NCBI GenBank assembly: GCA_033807695.1
Contig: CM066311.1
Span: forward strand, 2,108,001-2,172,000
Reading direction: 5' to 3'
Length of the DNA stretch: 64,000 nucleotides
Origin: Daedaleopsis sinensis
Taxonomy: Eukaryota; Basidiomycota; Agaricomycetes; Polyporales; Polyporaceae
The position numbers were made by a program, and so were the translations under genes. A model generated the notes under the pieces. That model ran no database searches, was not told the origin of the DNA, and worked only from the letters and a program-made list of their open reading frames with translations. Shown here piece after piece: positions 1 to 11,359 of this stretch. Position 1 is the first letter of the stretch. Each line of letters starts with the position of its first letter.

Positions 1-3000
1 ACCGAGCTTCACATTGTTCGGGATGAAATCGCCCTTCAGCGACGTGCTCGCGCACAGCGCTGGGTGTCTCAAATCCTCGAAGTCGATGAACGCTTGGTCG
101 CCCTCGACCAACTCAGGCCGGCATGCCGGCTCCCCAAGTGCGCTGGACGCTTTCGCGAGGCTGAAGAGACAGTCGAGCTCCGCGAGGACGCGAATCGCTC
201 GCAGCCAGACACTACGATCGGCGTCGAACTCGGCGAAGAGTCGGTTTTTGAACTCCTTGATTGCGGTATTGCGATTTTCGCGCGCCTCTTTGAGCTTGCG
301 GATCGTTCCCTGCAGAGCAGGCACGACGTAGCGTTTGGCATTCTGTGGGCCGATGCAAGGTGTTAGCGAATTCATGTGCGGAAAAACAGGGTGGATTCGG
401 TCACCTTGATTGTGCCACTGAGCGTCCATCCCTTCGGGGCCTTGTCCTTTTCCTTGCCTTGCAGTTGAACAAGATAGATTTCCTGCACCGCGATGTTGAG
501 TCACGCGGGGCCACAGGCTTGACGAACGCCTACCTTGGTTCCTTGGGCACTGTGCCAGTACGAGGCATCCAATCTAGAGGCTACATTAGCATTCATGGGT
601 GTCTACAGGAACGCACGGACGACGTACCCAGTCTCCCTCCGAATCTTCTTCAGCTCCGCCTTGAGCTCCTCCTCTAGGTCGTTGATCTCCGACATGATGT
701 TGTCATAGATCTCATCCTTGCCGTCCTCCGGAACAAGCTCGTCGCTATCTACAGCGAGTTCGTCAATATTCGAAGTGGAGCCAATATTGGGCGTCGCCTA
801 CTATCTTCCGGCGTCTGGAACATAGCTTTAACATGCTTGAGATTCTGCGTCAGGTTGGGCGCGGTGCGCAAGAGGCCCGGGATGGTCTTCGATGCGAACG
901 AGTCGGCTGTATCGGCCAGCTCTGACAGACCTTTACTGAGGTTCTTGAATGCCTGCGGAGATGGTTCAGATGCGTGACGATACGAAGCACGACAGACATT
1001 CACTGACCGTGAGGACCTTCAGGAAGTCTTTGACCTTGCAGTTCTTCGCATGGATGCGCGACACGATGCGCTCTAGGTCGGGCAACCCCTTCGCGACAGA
1101 TGTGAATTGCTGTTCGAACGTTGGGTGGTCGAGCAAATCTTGAATGGCGTCGAGCCGAGCATTGATATCCGACACCTCACGCAGGGGCATGCAGAGCCAG
1201 ATACGGAACAGGCGTTTGCCTAATGGTGCTTGAGCGAGCACGGTCAGGACGGGCAGTGCAGGGAACGTACCAGACGGGGTGATGCACCGGCTCAACAACT
1301 TCAGGAGCGTCCCTTCTTCGGTACCTTCGCTGTTTTGTAGGACCTACAGAAGCTATATGAGAATAGGTCGTGCTCTCGAAGGCGCACAGACTTACTTCGA
1401 TGTGAGCAAGAGTCTGACCGTCAAGGACAAGACCCTGCCCTCGCTTCATCGGATCGTACACGTTGAAGTTCTTCATGCTCAGGATATCCTTGTCGATGTT
1501 GAGCGTATGCAAGTACCTGACGAGAGCGCTTCAGGACGTCGTCGCAAGGCATTAAACGAATGAAACACGAACCAGATCATCGAACCCAATGACTCAATGG
1601 CGCACTTGTGTGGCAGCAGTCGCCGTATTGACTCGGGAACTGCGTTGCTGAGACCATGAGGGTTGTCGGCCATCTCGTCATCGTCATCGTGGGCGGGGAA
1701 GAGCTTCTTCAACTCCTTGATGGTGTCGTGGAACTTGAGCCCTTCGCTATCCCTCAAACTCGTCCACAGACAGTTTCCAGGAAGTACTGCCTTGAGCAGG
1801 CGCGTAGTCGATACCGAGAGGTTGCCCTACGCGTACGCGTAAGATTTATTCTAGCGTTGCACAAGAGGATACTGTACGACTCGCCTTCGTGAACACAATC
1901 TCTTTTGGTCGGAGCTGGCGTATCATCGTTTCCAGCTTTGTCCGACAAACATCGTCCTCGAACGCGCTCAGGTTAAACTCGCTGGTCGCGCTGTCCAGCA
2001 CGCATACTCCGAACGATTGCTTGCCATCCTTGCCTTCGGACGCGTCGTCTTCGCGAATGGACACGCAGTGCCCAGCTTGCTCGTCGGTCAGGAGCTCCTC
2101 ATCGACAAGGGTGCCATTCGTGTACACTTTGTTGAGTTCTCGGCGCACGATCTTGTCCTTGGCCTTGTCTACCGCGGAGGCCTTTTTGCTCTTCTTGTCG
2201 GCGGCCACACGCATCTCGGCGCCGAGCGCTGTCTCTGCTTGGTCGACACGTCCGACCTTGTACCCTATAATACACGTGAGGGTGTGGTGAGCGATCGAGG
2301 CGATGGACGGTACCTTTCGCGAGGAACTTGGCGGCCCAGAAGTTGAATGACATCTCTGGGACACCAACCTTGCCGTGAGAAGTATTAATATGCAGTCGAA
2401 TGATCAGGAATGAGGGATCACTGACCATGCTCATCTTGACACGTTGGGTAAGCTTCAAGTCGAACTCGCGGTGTCCTATCCGTGCGTCCTCCTCGTATAG
2501 TTCGAGGAACTTGCCCTTCTGGAAGAACAAGATCGTATCGAAGTGATTCTGCTTGATTTCCCAAAACTGCTTCTCGAATGGGGTGAACTGCTTCCAAGCA
2601 GACTGCGGAATATACAGCGTCCGCGGGTCGTATCCTGGCTCTCCAGGACGAACACTGTCCTTGTCCTTGGGATCAACAAGGAAGCTGAATGGATCCTCGG
2701 TGCTCTTCTTCTCTTCCTTCTGCTTCTTGGCACGTTGCTCGGCGGCGGTAAGGAAGCCGCTAGCCCCCTTAGAGCTCGATTCCTTGTTCAGGGGTGCCCG
2801 TGCGGGAGTCTTCTTTGCCTTCGGCCTGTCTTCGTCATCACTGTCGAGCTCAGAAAGTGTAGAGCGAGAGGATAGCCGGGAAGAAGGGCGGGAGGACGAC
2901 GAAGCACGAGACGACGATTGCCTGGATTCCTCTTCGTCCTCTTCATCGATGTCGTCGGGAACGATGAAATCGTCGTCATCGTCGACAGCTTTCTTCCGCC

Positions 3001-3703
3001 CTGCATATACTCAGCCAACGGATTTCCACAAAAACGCAAGCATCCTACCTCTTGACTTCGACTTCGAGGGAGACTTCTGGTATTTGGTGAGACGTTTCGC
3101 GAACGAGTTAAGTTTGGGCGCTTCCTCTACATCGTCCGCTTCATCATCTGAGAACACAGCTGACATACGAGGCTTTTTAGAACGCTCAGACGTCTTCTTG
3201 TATGGGATAGAGTCGTTAAGAGGCAGGTCATCATCCGAATCGTCTATCACCAACTTGCGCTTCTTGCGAGAGGTAGTCTACCAACCTGAGCATGAGAAAG
3301 ACCCCTTGTATGCGGGAACACTGAATAGACTCACCGACTTCGCTGCGCTGCTCTGAAGTGCTTCCGACGCGTCTACGTCTGAGATCATGTCCACATCAAT
3401 CGGGTCGCTGGTTGGGGGCGTGTCGATCGCGCTGCTTCCTCCTTCTGAGCTTCGGGTGTATGTCGCACTACCGATTCCAGAGGACTGGGAGTTCCCCTTG
3501 GTGAGGGGTGTATGCACATCTTTCGTAGGTGATGACAGTGTTTTATCCGGGGAGCCATTGGGCTTTGTCTTTGGGACTTTCGGTGTGGCAACAGGCTTAG
3601 GCTTCCCTGCAGCCGGTGCCTTGCTGTCGTCTTTCTTGCCGAAGAACGACATGAGACTCTTTTGCTTCATGTTGTCGGCATCCTTCTTGGTTGCAGGAGC
3701 CAT
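1..3703 (-). CDS. msh6: DNA mismatch repair protein MSH6, 3' part cut off by window edge
   Basis: MSH6 pairs with MSH2 (MutS-alpha) to recognise base mismatches in the nucleus. The start at 3703 gives an N-terminal PCNA-binding box, Q14-K-S-L-M-S-F-F21, as in fungal and animal MSH6. An acidic, lysine-rich disordered tail follows. The MutS mismatch-binding domain is seen in the stretch around GKFLELYEEDA (about 2490-2520), which holds the Phe-X-Glu of MSH6. Connector, lever and clamp segments follow in order down to RHPALCAST and FIPNNVKLG near base 20, just before the ATPase. The Walker A loop and the rest of the ATPase lie outside the window. At least eight introns are needed; one runs from about 408 to 341 and joins TLSGTIK to NAKRYVVPALQG, another lies near 1540-1485. 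No stop or frameshift was found in the exons. Identity is very secure; exact intron edges are hand-made. Confidence 0.95.
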
Positions 3704-3791
3704 GCTGTATAAGCCTAGCGCCTTAAAGAATACACGAGGTAAGCGGTTGAGAGCGAGAAAGCAGCAGAGCGAGATGGGGAAACGCGACTCG

Positions 3792-3843
3792 ACGCGTCCG
3801 ATGAGGGGAATGGATTAGCGCCTCGACGCGTTCTTTCACGCGT
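3792..3843 (-). promoter_or_regulatory. Cluster of three ACGCGT (MluI cell-cycle box) sites upstream of MSH6
   Basis: ACGCGT occurs at 3792-3797, 3826-3831 and 3838-3843, about 90-140 bases upstream of the MSH6 start, with a further ACGCGA/CGCG context at 3782. In yeasts this is the binding site of MBF (Mbp1/Swi6), which drives G1/S expression of replication and repair genes including mismatch repair genes. Use of the same site here is inferred from position and clustering. The 3704-4024 interval is a divergent promoter shared with the gene starting at 4025. Confidence 0.6.
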
Positions 3844-4024
3844 TGTTGACCTCTGTTTGGTACATGGGCGCTTCTCACGGCCGCGCCCGGCGATAGACGA
3901 CAAAGTCATCCTTGATCACACTCCACCATCGCTGAACGGTCTGAGGTATTAACCACTTTGATTCATATTGAGTTTACTCTCTCAACGCTGTAATTAGTTG
4001 GCTAGTACAATTGACAAACTGTCT

Positions 4025-6856
4025 ATGCCAGTGGCACATCCGATGGCCCGGGGCGAATCTCAACCCAACGCAAACACCAGTAGTACGAGTAGTACAAGCT
4101 CTGCGCCATCGGCACCGTCCTCGAGGCCTTCAGGTAGATATTCAGTCATTTTCAGTGTCTAATGGTCGCTGACATTGACTATGATTGTCTTGCGACATGG
4201 TTATCAGGATGGCATGACGCACTCGTCCTTGCGGACTCCGCCGCCGATGGCATCAATGTTATCGCCTCCCCCAACATGAAGTTCGTTCCTGCGCCCCCCG
4301 TTGGTAACATTCAGGTCAGTTTACGAGCCGACTATCGATATGGATTCGTCGGCCCGATTCGATGGCCCCAGATCTACTGCGAGGAGTCCGGCTACCTCGC
4401 GGCAATTCTGCGCCCAAACCACTCCCCAGATAACCGCTACGCTCCCCTGTGATGGACACCAAAACCAAAGTAATTCCAGCGCATCGAAGAACACATTGTG
4501 ACGCATCTGGGACTCCTGAATCCGACCGCGCTCCATCCCTTGCTCCAACCGGTCGACCGACTCTTGCTTACGGTCACCTCGAAGCCAGATACAGGAACAC
4601 ACGGACACCTCCATGAATTGTGCACCTCTCTACTTCATGCGCGGGACCGTCTGCTCTAATTTCCCTGTGATTTTGGGGATGCCTCCATGCTAGTACGAGA
4701 GGTTCAGCGCTATTGGCTGATGGCCCGCGTGTATATCCACTTCCACATAGCGATCGCGAACGCTTCTCGTTCTGGCTCGGACTCCGGGAATCAGTGCGAT
4801 AGTGGCGTTTACGACGGCTGCAGAGACAGTGCAGAAGCTCTTCGCACTCGGTATCCCCGTCTACCTGATTCGTGAAAATGTGATATCGAAGACATCGCAC
4901 GTGCGAGCCGTCGTAGGACGGTTGACACCTTCCTCGAAATCTGCGCCGAGTATGGTCCTGGCGCACTATTCTGCACAGTGGCTTGTCTGGATTAAGACAT
5001 ATCCCCGTCACGTTTCGAGGCAGCCACACTACGTCGCTGACTTCGAGGGAACCGTTTCAGATGCCTTCTCTTTCATGATCGTCATACTTGATTAGGAATT
5101 TGGGCCCAAATATTACCCCGTCCGCGTGTTCCTCGCGTGTCTTCTGGAACGAGGCCCCGGACTCATATATCTTGGCATCTGTCCCCCATCTCACCGTTCA
5201 CCGTCTCTCATCTGTACATCCATCTCTTGCTCGCAGTGTAAGTCTACGTCGAGCGGTATACTACCTGCTCTTGTGATCAACATGGTCGGCTTCTTTGGCT
5301 TTATACACCGAGCCCTCCGATACTTCACAACACGCCGTCGACCTTCCGAGTCGAAAATTATTCAAACCTACCCACGCCACTCACTTCCGGAGGGAACACC
5401 CGCAATAACTCACCGCAATCGCAGCAGACGCCTTGTCAACCACGGCCGTGACAATGTCGAATATACCGCGAAGGATATACGAAGGCAAGCTTTGAAGGTA
5501 TGCTTTCGGACTAGCTGACTCGCGTTTAGCGCAGCTGATCCTAGCCTACCTGCAGAAGCGACGTGATCACGAGAGACATAGGAGTGCTACTTCGACTCAC
5601 GTTCCCCGCGAGATTGTCGATGAAATCGACGACTCGCTCATGGACACAACCGCCGCGGAAGCATTGGACGCAACGTATACACCTCCGGAGCCATACCGTC
5701 CCTTGGCTTCCGATGTATTGACGGAGATTCAGGACGACTCGGAAAATGTGAGTCTCTTCATCTGACGTACAGCTCGTCCGTCACTTGTAGAGCGTCACAC
5801 AGGGTTGACACATGAGTATCTCCCTAGCGCTGGGTCGAAGGTCAGCAACAGGCGGAAGTACCTCAGACTCAGACAACGACTCAAAGCTCCGAAATTCATA
5901 TTACATCCTGTCGCTTCGTGGTGGAGACGCATCATACCAGTCCTCAGCATACCGACATTCCGGGTGGTCGGCTTCCTCCAAGTTCCCGGCCCGATGTGGC
6001 AGAACGACGTGAAGCTTCACCTCCTCTGAGTCGTAGTCCTGTCAGGCTTGGATCTCCCACAGACATCCACAGCGCGACCCCCACAGCTGTACCTCCATTG
6101 CTTCAAATCTCAACAAGCGTGGCACAGACGTCGCCTGAAGGGGTCAATGCACCCACTTCTAGCTCCCCTGTGGTCTCCCTTCCATCCCCACAGTCCGCTA
6201 TCCCCGGTCGCTCTCTCGAGTTTCTTCAGCCTCACACGTCCTTCAAAGGCTCGTACGACATCCAATTCCACCAGTATTTCTTCCGACAGGAAGGTCAGAC
6301 ACCCATGCTCGGCGAGACGCGCTGGCACTACTACCGGGCCTCGTATACGTTCGCCTCTCCCATCGGGCTACACCTCTGTGCCCCGCTGCGCTCGGGCGAC
6401 ATCTTCCTGCACGAGAACACCGCAACGGGCGAGCTACGCGCGTGGGTGTGGGTGTGGGGGGGCCTTGGGTGGGTCGCGGCACAGGAGGGCCATCAACACC
6501 CGACTAATGCGAATCGCCGACTGTGGTTTGTGGATCGGAAGGCACGGGAGGGCGAGAAGACGGCTCCGAGTTGGGTCACTTACAGAACATTTTTGGCATA
6601 CCGGAGTGGGAGGCGGAGGGCCGCGAGGAAGGAGCGGGCTTGCGATGGAAGGTATGTATCTTTCGTGTTTTGTTTTACGTTGCACAAGTTGTGGTGTTAA
6701 CCGTGCTCTGACACATGGTAGCGAGCAAGCGGTTCAGCAGAAGAAAATGCGTATGACGAAAGGCGTCCCTGTGACAGCCGTCATGGAGTGTTCCTGATTG
6801 CTGATGTGCTTTCGTGCTGCCCTACTGTGCGTGTGTATCCAGAAGATCGTGAGTGA
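4025..6856 (+). CDS. Spliced hypothetical protein of an unnamed basidiomycete family
   Basis: ATG at 4025 opens a Ser/Thr-rich N-terminus. A first intron (about 4132-4207) joins it in frame to GWHDALVLADSAADG. Further blocks are LLNPTALHPLLQPVDRLL (about 4520-4570), REVQRYWLMARVYIHFH (4690-4750), TAAETVQKLFALGIPVYLIR (4810-4875) and YSAQWLVWIKTYP (4970-5005). A long Pro/Ser-rich stretch precedes SFKGSYDIQFHQYFFRQ and LCAPLRSGDIFLHE (6240-6420), and IFGIPEWEAEGREEG comes last. This order (short N-block, 'FxxGIPVWFIR'-like core, Pro/Ser linker, Trp-rich tail) resembles large unnamed proteins that are frequent in Agaricomycetes genomes. No catalytic domain was recognised. At least six introns are required and some exon joins are not clean, so decay cannot be excluded. 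The stop position is uncertain. Confidence 0.5.
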
Positions 6857-7519
6857 CTCTTTCATTTCGTAGCATGGCCAAGTCGCCCTACATGCGGCTC
6901 ACTGAACCGTATATTGTCAGAGCTACACAAATCTCATACTCGAATATTCGCTTATCTTATGTATCAGTCTCATATCGCTTACTATTATGCTTTACACAAT
7001 GCGCCCTGTCCTCCTGCTGAATCCTGAGTTAAGTTGAAGCAGAGGAGAATGACGCGTCGCGTCGCGCGGGGCATAATTGAACACGTGACCGTGAATCCAA
7101 CTCGCGCGGATGTCACCATCAGACCCCATTCCGAATGACATTCGATCCTCTCGATCCTTGATTGTACCTGGCATATAAACCGCCGCATATCGAGATGTTC
7201 CGCTCGCTCTTGTTTACAAAGACCATACCGTACCATCCGAGTCAAGCCAGACCCTCGGAAGCACTGGCCTTCAGTATGGCGATTGAATGACAAGGGAAAA
7301 GAGTGAATAGCAAGCTTCGTAAGATGCCATGGATGAAATAGAGCGACTAGCAGAACGGTGTGACGCGAACATATGAGTCTCTTACGTAGCAAAGTCCTAA
7401 ATCAACAAGAGAAGTAAACCCCGCGTCACTGAAAGCCTCGCACGCCCGCGAGGATCTCCGGGAGAGACCCCTCGCACCGCGCGCTTGAGAAATATGAGCG
7501 GCACAAGGGACGGGAGAAG
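6857..7519. other. Intergenic; no gene seen
   Basis: About 660 bases between the + strand hypothetical gene and the - strand BTB fragment. Short ORFs occur (for example 6985-7392 on -), but they show no recognisable domain and no consistent splice structure. Confidence 0.5.
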
Positions 7520-7943
7520 CTACTTGTTGTCCCCGTTCTCCCTCAGGAAGTGTTCCGAAAAATCCGCATAGACAACGTCTGCGCGCTCGTCGGCTTTGAG
7601 AGGCAAACGTGAAAGGCCTGCGGCGTGGTATCGAACGAGGGAGCTGGCGACGACGTGGACGAGCGCATCAGGAGTATCGACTGCAGAAGTGACGAGTGGG
7701 TTGGAGGGGAAACGCAGTGAGGAGGAAAGACGACTCTCATATCTCTTCTGGTCATCTGCAAGAGTTTTCATGTGCAGAACATGCACGCTAGTAGACCTTG
7801 AAAGCCGTCTCTTCAGCAACGAGGATGATGTTCCCGTCGTCGAGCCATAAGTCTTTGTCACAGGTAATAGATCCATCATCCCAATCGGCTGCCTTGCCCT
7901 CGACTCTAGCGCGTTTTTGAGGTCTGGAGGTTTCGGCGGCCAT
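7520..7943 (-). pseudogene. BTB/POZ-domain gene fragment
   Basis: The ATG at 7943 begins a basic N-tail (MAAETSRPQKRARVE) followed by DLWLDDGNIILVAEETAF. This is the usual opening of fungal BTB/POZ proteins (beta-strand 1 with the 'DGNI.LV.E...F.VH' pattern). The frame then meets TAG immediately after the FKVY codons, where family members continue with the helix that starts the BTB core. The 3' part is open in another frame (KRYESRLSSSLRFPSNPLV ... ADFSEHFLRENGDNK, ending 7520) but I do not recognise it. Either most of the BTB core has been lost and an unrelated 3' end is attached, or two remnants lie side by side. A GTCTAC...TTGCAG intron of 41 bases could bypass the stop but does not restore a BTB core. 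Confidence 0.55.
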
Positions 7944-8839
7944 AAGAGAAGTAATTCTGCGGTGCAGGCGAGTGGATGTTGTACTATTGCCAGGGAGGAG
8001 GAGGGAGGATGAAATTAAATGGAAAACCTCAGGCCAACTGCATTCTGCCACGTGGTCTGGTAAAAACGGTCCGCCATTCCGTCGGGCGTTTATCTTTTCA
8101 AGTCGCGGGCGCTTGTTCGTCGAAGACATTCTCTGCAGCTCCGCGGACCGGCAGTCTGCAGTTCTCTTTGAGTTTTTCAAACTTGCACTATCACTGATCA
8201 GGCGGCTGGCTAACATCTTTCAAATTGCTCATGGTCTCTACCGCAGATAGCATATTGCTGAAGGTGACGGATCTATCAGTCAGTACTTGGAACTTGAAAT
8301 ACGACTGAGAGTCTCAGCTTCTAGTATAGGCAGTCCCTGGGCAGTTATGCGCACGGATATACCAGCCTGTGTTTGATTCTCCTGATATGATCCCTGATAT
8401 GATCCCTGCAAGACTAGTAGTGGTCGCCGCAAGGTTCACTTAAGTTTTGCTGTCAACAGTTGAAAGTTAACGTTAACGTGGAACGCCGGAGTGCCTGCTA
8501 GTGAAGCTTGAAAACCTCCGTTAGCCTGATGTTCAAGAGCCTTCAGGACGCCTAGCTCTACCAGACATGAGGACGTGACGCTCGGCAAGTTTCCGCTCTC
8601 CGTAAGATTCATGTCTGTGCCACGATATGATGCTGACCACGGAGCCAGACGCCTCGCCTGGATCTCCTACTTCCCGTACATCCAGTATTTCTCTCACTGG
8701 AAGCGGACTAGCTCACGGGGGAGGCGCCAACTGAACCGGGCAACGTCCTTATAAGAGCAGCAATGCGAGACCAAGAGGACGCGCCGTTCCGCAGCTCCCA
8801 CTCCTGTTCCGCATAACTTGTTTCCCTAGTACTACGAGC
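7944..8839. other. Intergenic, promoter side of P450 gene
   Basis: No gene is supported here. It holds a 13-base direct repeat (CCTGATATGATCC, twice, around 8381-8406) and a 12-base perfect palindrome GTTAACGTTAAC (8466-8477) of unknown role. Confidence 0.5.
8750..8755 (+). promoter_or_regulatory. TATA-like box of P450 gene
   Basis: TATAAG lies 85 bases upstream of the ATG at 8840, in the position expected for a core promoter with a short leader. Called on sequence and spacing alone. Confidence 0.4.
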
Positions 8840-11050
8840 ATGGCTTTCTTGCTTTACGACCAGTTCGCGATCCTCGTTGTCTTCCTCGGAGTGCTCTATG
8901 GCTGCATCTATGCTCGCCGCCGCAAGAATAATCGCCACCGATTGCCTCCAGGTCCCCGAGGGCTACCACTACTCGGCAATATCTTCCAGATGCCGGATCC
9001 GAACTCCAAGCCTTGGGAGATCTACCGCACTTGGAGCTGCCAATATAGTGAGCAGCGCTTTGATGTCAATGTTGCGGGGCTCACACCCACTACCAGAGTC
9101 AGATATCGTCCGCGTAAGGGTGCTGGGCACGAACATCATTGTGCTAAATTCTTTGAGCCTCGTCAACGAGCTGCTCGACAAGAGATCATCCAACTATTCA
9201 GACAGGTGCGCTCGCGCAATAAGCCTCTCAAAGTCATGTACCGATCTATATCGCAGACCGCATTTAGTGATGTTCAACGACCTGTGCGGGTTCGGGTGGT
9301 CTATGGGCGGCCTTCCGTACGGGAACGCCTGGAGAGAGAGTCGGAAGATGGCACGTCACAGTTTGCACTCTCATTCAGTATCACATTATCGGCCACACCA
9401 GCTCAAGACGACACGTAAACTACTACTCAATCTACTCAACGAAGCCGAGAAGTACTCCAAAGCCATTCGTCTGTACGTCGCTAATTCGCGTGCCACCCCA
9501 CCTCTCTCACACACTATCTGACTGTTTGAACTATAGCTGGGCTGGATCGACGATTCTATCCGTTAGTTTCGGCATCGAGGTCCAGACACACGACAACGAC
9601 TACTTCCTCATGGCGGAAACAGCATCGCGTTTTACCATCGACCAGCTTGCTGCCGGGTCTCGCCTGGTGGACGCAATCCCTATACGTAAGTGATCATGGA
9701 GAGAACCCGTCCCAACCTTGCTAACTACTACACATTTTCCCAGTGAAGCACATCCCAGAATGGTTTCCCGGCGCTGCCTTCAAGCGGGAGGCTCGTCGTA
9801 TACACGCCATCGCCGACCGCATGCTCCATGACCCGCTGAACTTGGTCCACACCCGGATGGTGCTTATCCATTCCAACGCGCAGTCAGTAAGGCTTAGGCT
9901 CAATTTTTCGTCTCACAGAACGCTGGCCATCTCGGCTCTTGCGCGGCAAAGGCACTGATAGAAGCATACGGCGAGGGATCCGCTAGCGCAGGTGCGGAAT
10001 CAGCGGACTATGTCATTCGCTCGACTCTGGGTTCGCTATACATCGGTACGTACGTGCGATCCATCGAACCTCATGCACTGCATGTGGCACAACTGCCCGA
10101 TGCTGGCCCAGTGGCTGACGCCTCAATGCACGAGCAGCTGGTGCCGAAACTGTGAGTTGCATATGGCCGCCGTCGGTGACAGCGTTTAACTGATGGGCGT
10201 TCACTGGCAGAACATTGCGGCGCTCGAGACGTTCTTCCTGGCTATGGTCTTTTACCCTCACGTGCAGCGGACTGCATGGGAGGAGATTGACAGAGTTGTC
10301 GGACCGCACCGTCTGCCTGACTTCCGCGACCAATCCGCCCTTCCCTACATTACAGCCGTTATGAAGGAGACTCTTCGGTGGCGGCCTGTTGCCCCTCTAG
10401 GTATGTTGGCATTGCGGCTCTATTCCGGCGAGCGAGCGCCGCGTTTGACCGTCTGGCGGCGTAGCTGTACCACACATGGCCACTGACGACGACACGTACG
10501 GCGATTACTTTATCCCCAAAGGTTCGATTGTCGTCGCGAATTCATGGCAAGTCCTGGGTCCCGTCCTCATCATATTCTGACCCGTTGATCTGTCCGGCAG
10601 GTCCATACTGCATGACGAGTTGATGTACCCCGACCCCTCCGACTTCAACCCCAACCGCTTCCTCAACGCTGACGGCACAGTGAATACAGAGGTGCAAGAC
10701 CCGACCGTCGCGGCGTTCGGATTCGGTCGCCGGATCTGCCCAGGGCGGTTCCTCGCCCTCGAGTCGCTCTGGGTCGGGATAGTGAGCGTCCTCGCGACGT
10801 TTGAGATCGCGCGGGCGGTCGATGAGAATGGCACGGAGATCGTTCCTGACGGGAAGTTCACCGGTGGTGTGATCAGGTACGCTACTAAGCTCTCGTCCTG
10901 CACTTATGTTATTGCCGTTGCGGGACGAAGACTCACGCCCACACTCCTTTACGCAGCTCCCCAAAGCCGTTCAGATGCGATGTGCGGCCGCGATCGGAAG
11001 AACACGCGAGCTTGTTGCAATATGTGGACCCGGACGAGCAGGACGTGTGA
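8840..11050 (+). CDS. Cytochrome P450 (class II, ER), I-helix damaged
   Basis: A membrane-anchored monooxygenase by family. The N-terminal membrane helix (MAFLLYDQFAILVVFLGVL) is followed by the hinge LPPGPRGLPLLGN. Introns at about 9048-9098, 9206-9256, 9470-9536 and 9686-9744 join well-conserved blocks such as DIVRVRVLGTNIIVLNS, GLPYGNAWRESRKMAR, FGIEVQTHDNDYFL and HIPEWFPGAAFKREA. The K-helix ETLR, the FNPNRF block and the heme loop FGFGRRICPGR (10717-10749) are intact, and the last exon ends at 11050. The I-helix oxygen-activation motif (A/G-G-x-D-T-T) expected before AALETFFLAM is missing. After the SLYIG codons (about 10045) come about 170 bases with an in-frame TAA, and no GT-AG join I tried restores the motif. 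The fold otherwise resembles the large basidiomycete P450 clades of O-methylsterigmatocystin oxidoreductase type. Probably a recent pseudogene or an odd splice. Confidence 0.8.
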
Positions 11051-11359
11051 TCGCTTCTCGCCAACCCGCTCTCTCCAACCTTGTAGATTAACACCTGGAG
11101 TCGACTGCCTTTATTTTGTTATATAGCTCTGCTTTGAACAATTGCTTGTCAATATTCAGACCCTTGTCTCGAATACTAACTTGAGCACAGTTCCAAGGGG
11201 CGCACCATGATACATGATAGTCACCTAGCTCATCTCCACGCATCTAGTACTGTTTTGGGGTGAAATGGCCACATTGTCTCCGACAGCAACTATGCACAAG
11301 CCGAAGCAGCTCAATCACAGAAACTAGCTAGCATCATCATCCTCATCATCACAACCATC
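11051..11359. other. Intergenic between convergent P450 and LPMO genes
   Basis: About 310 bases that should hold both 3' UTRs. A CATCATCATCCTCATCATCAC microsatellite-like stretch lies at 11331-11351. Nothing else was seen. Confidence 0.5.

Noticed and set aside
2553..3356. 267-residue + strand ORF
   Set aside because: Shadow of MSH6 N-terminal exons; Ser-rich because it is antisense to Asp/Glu/Arg codons.
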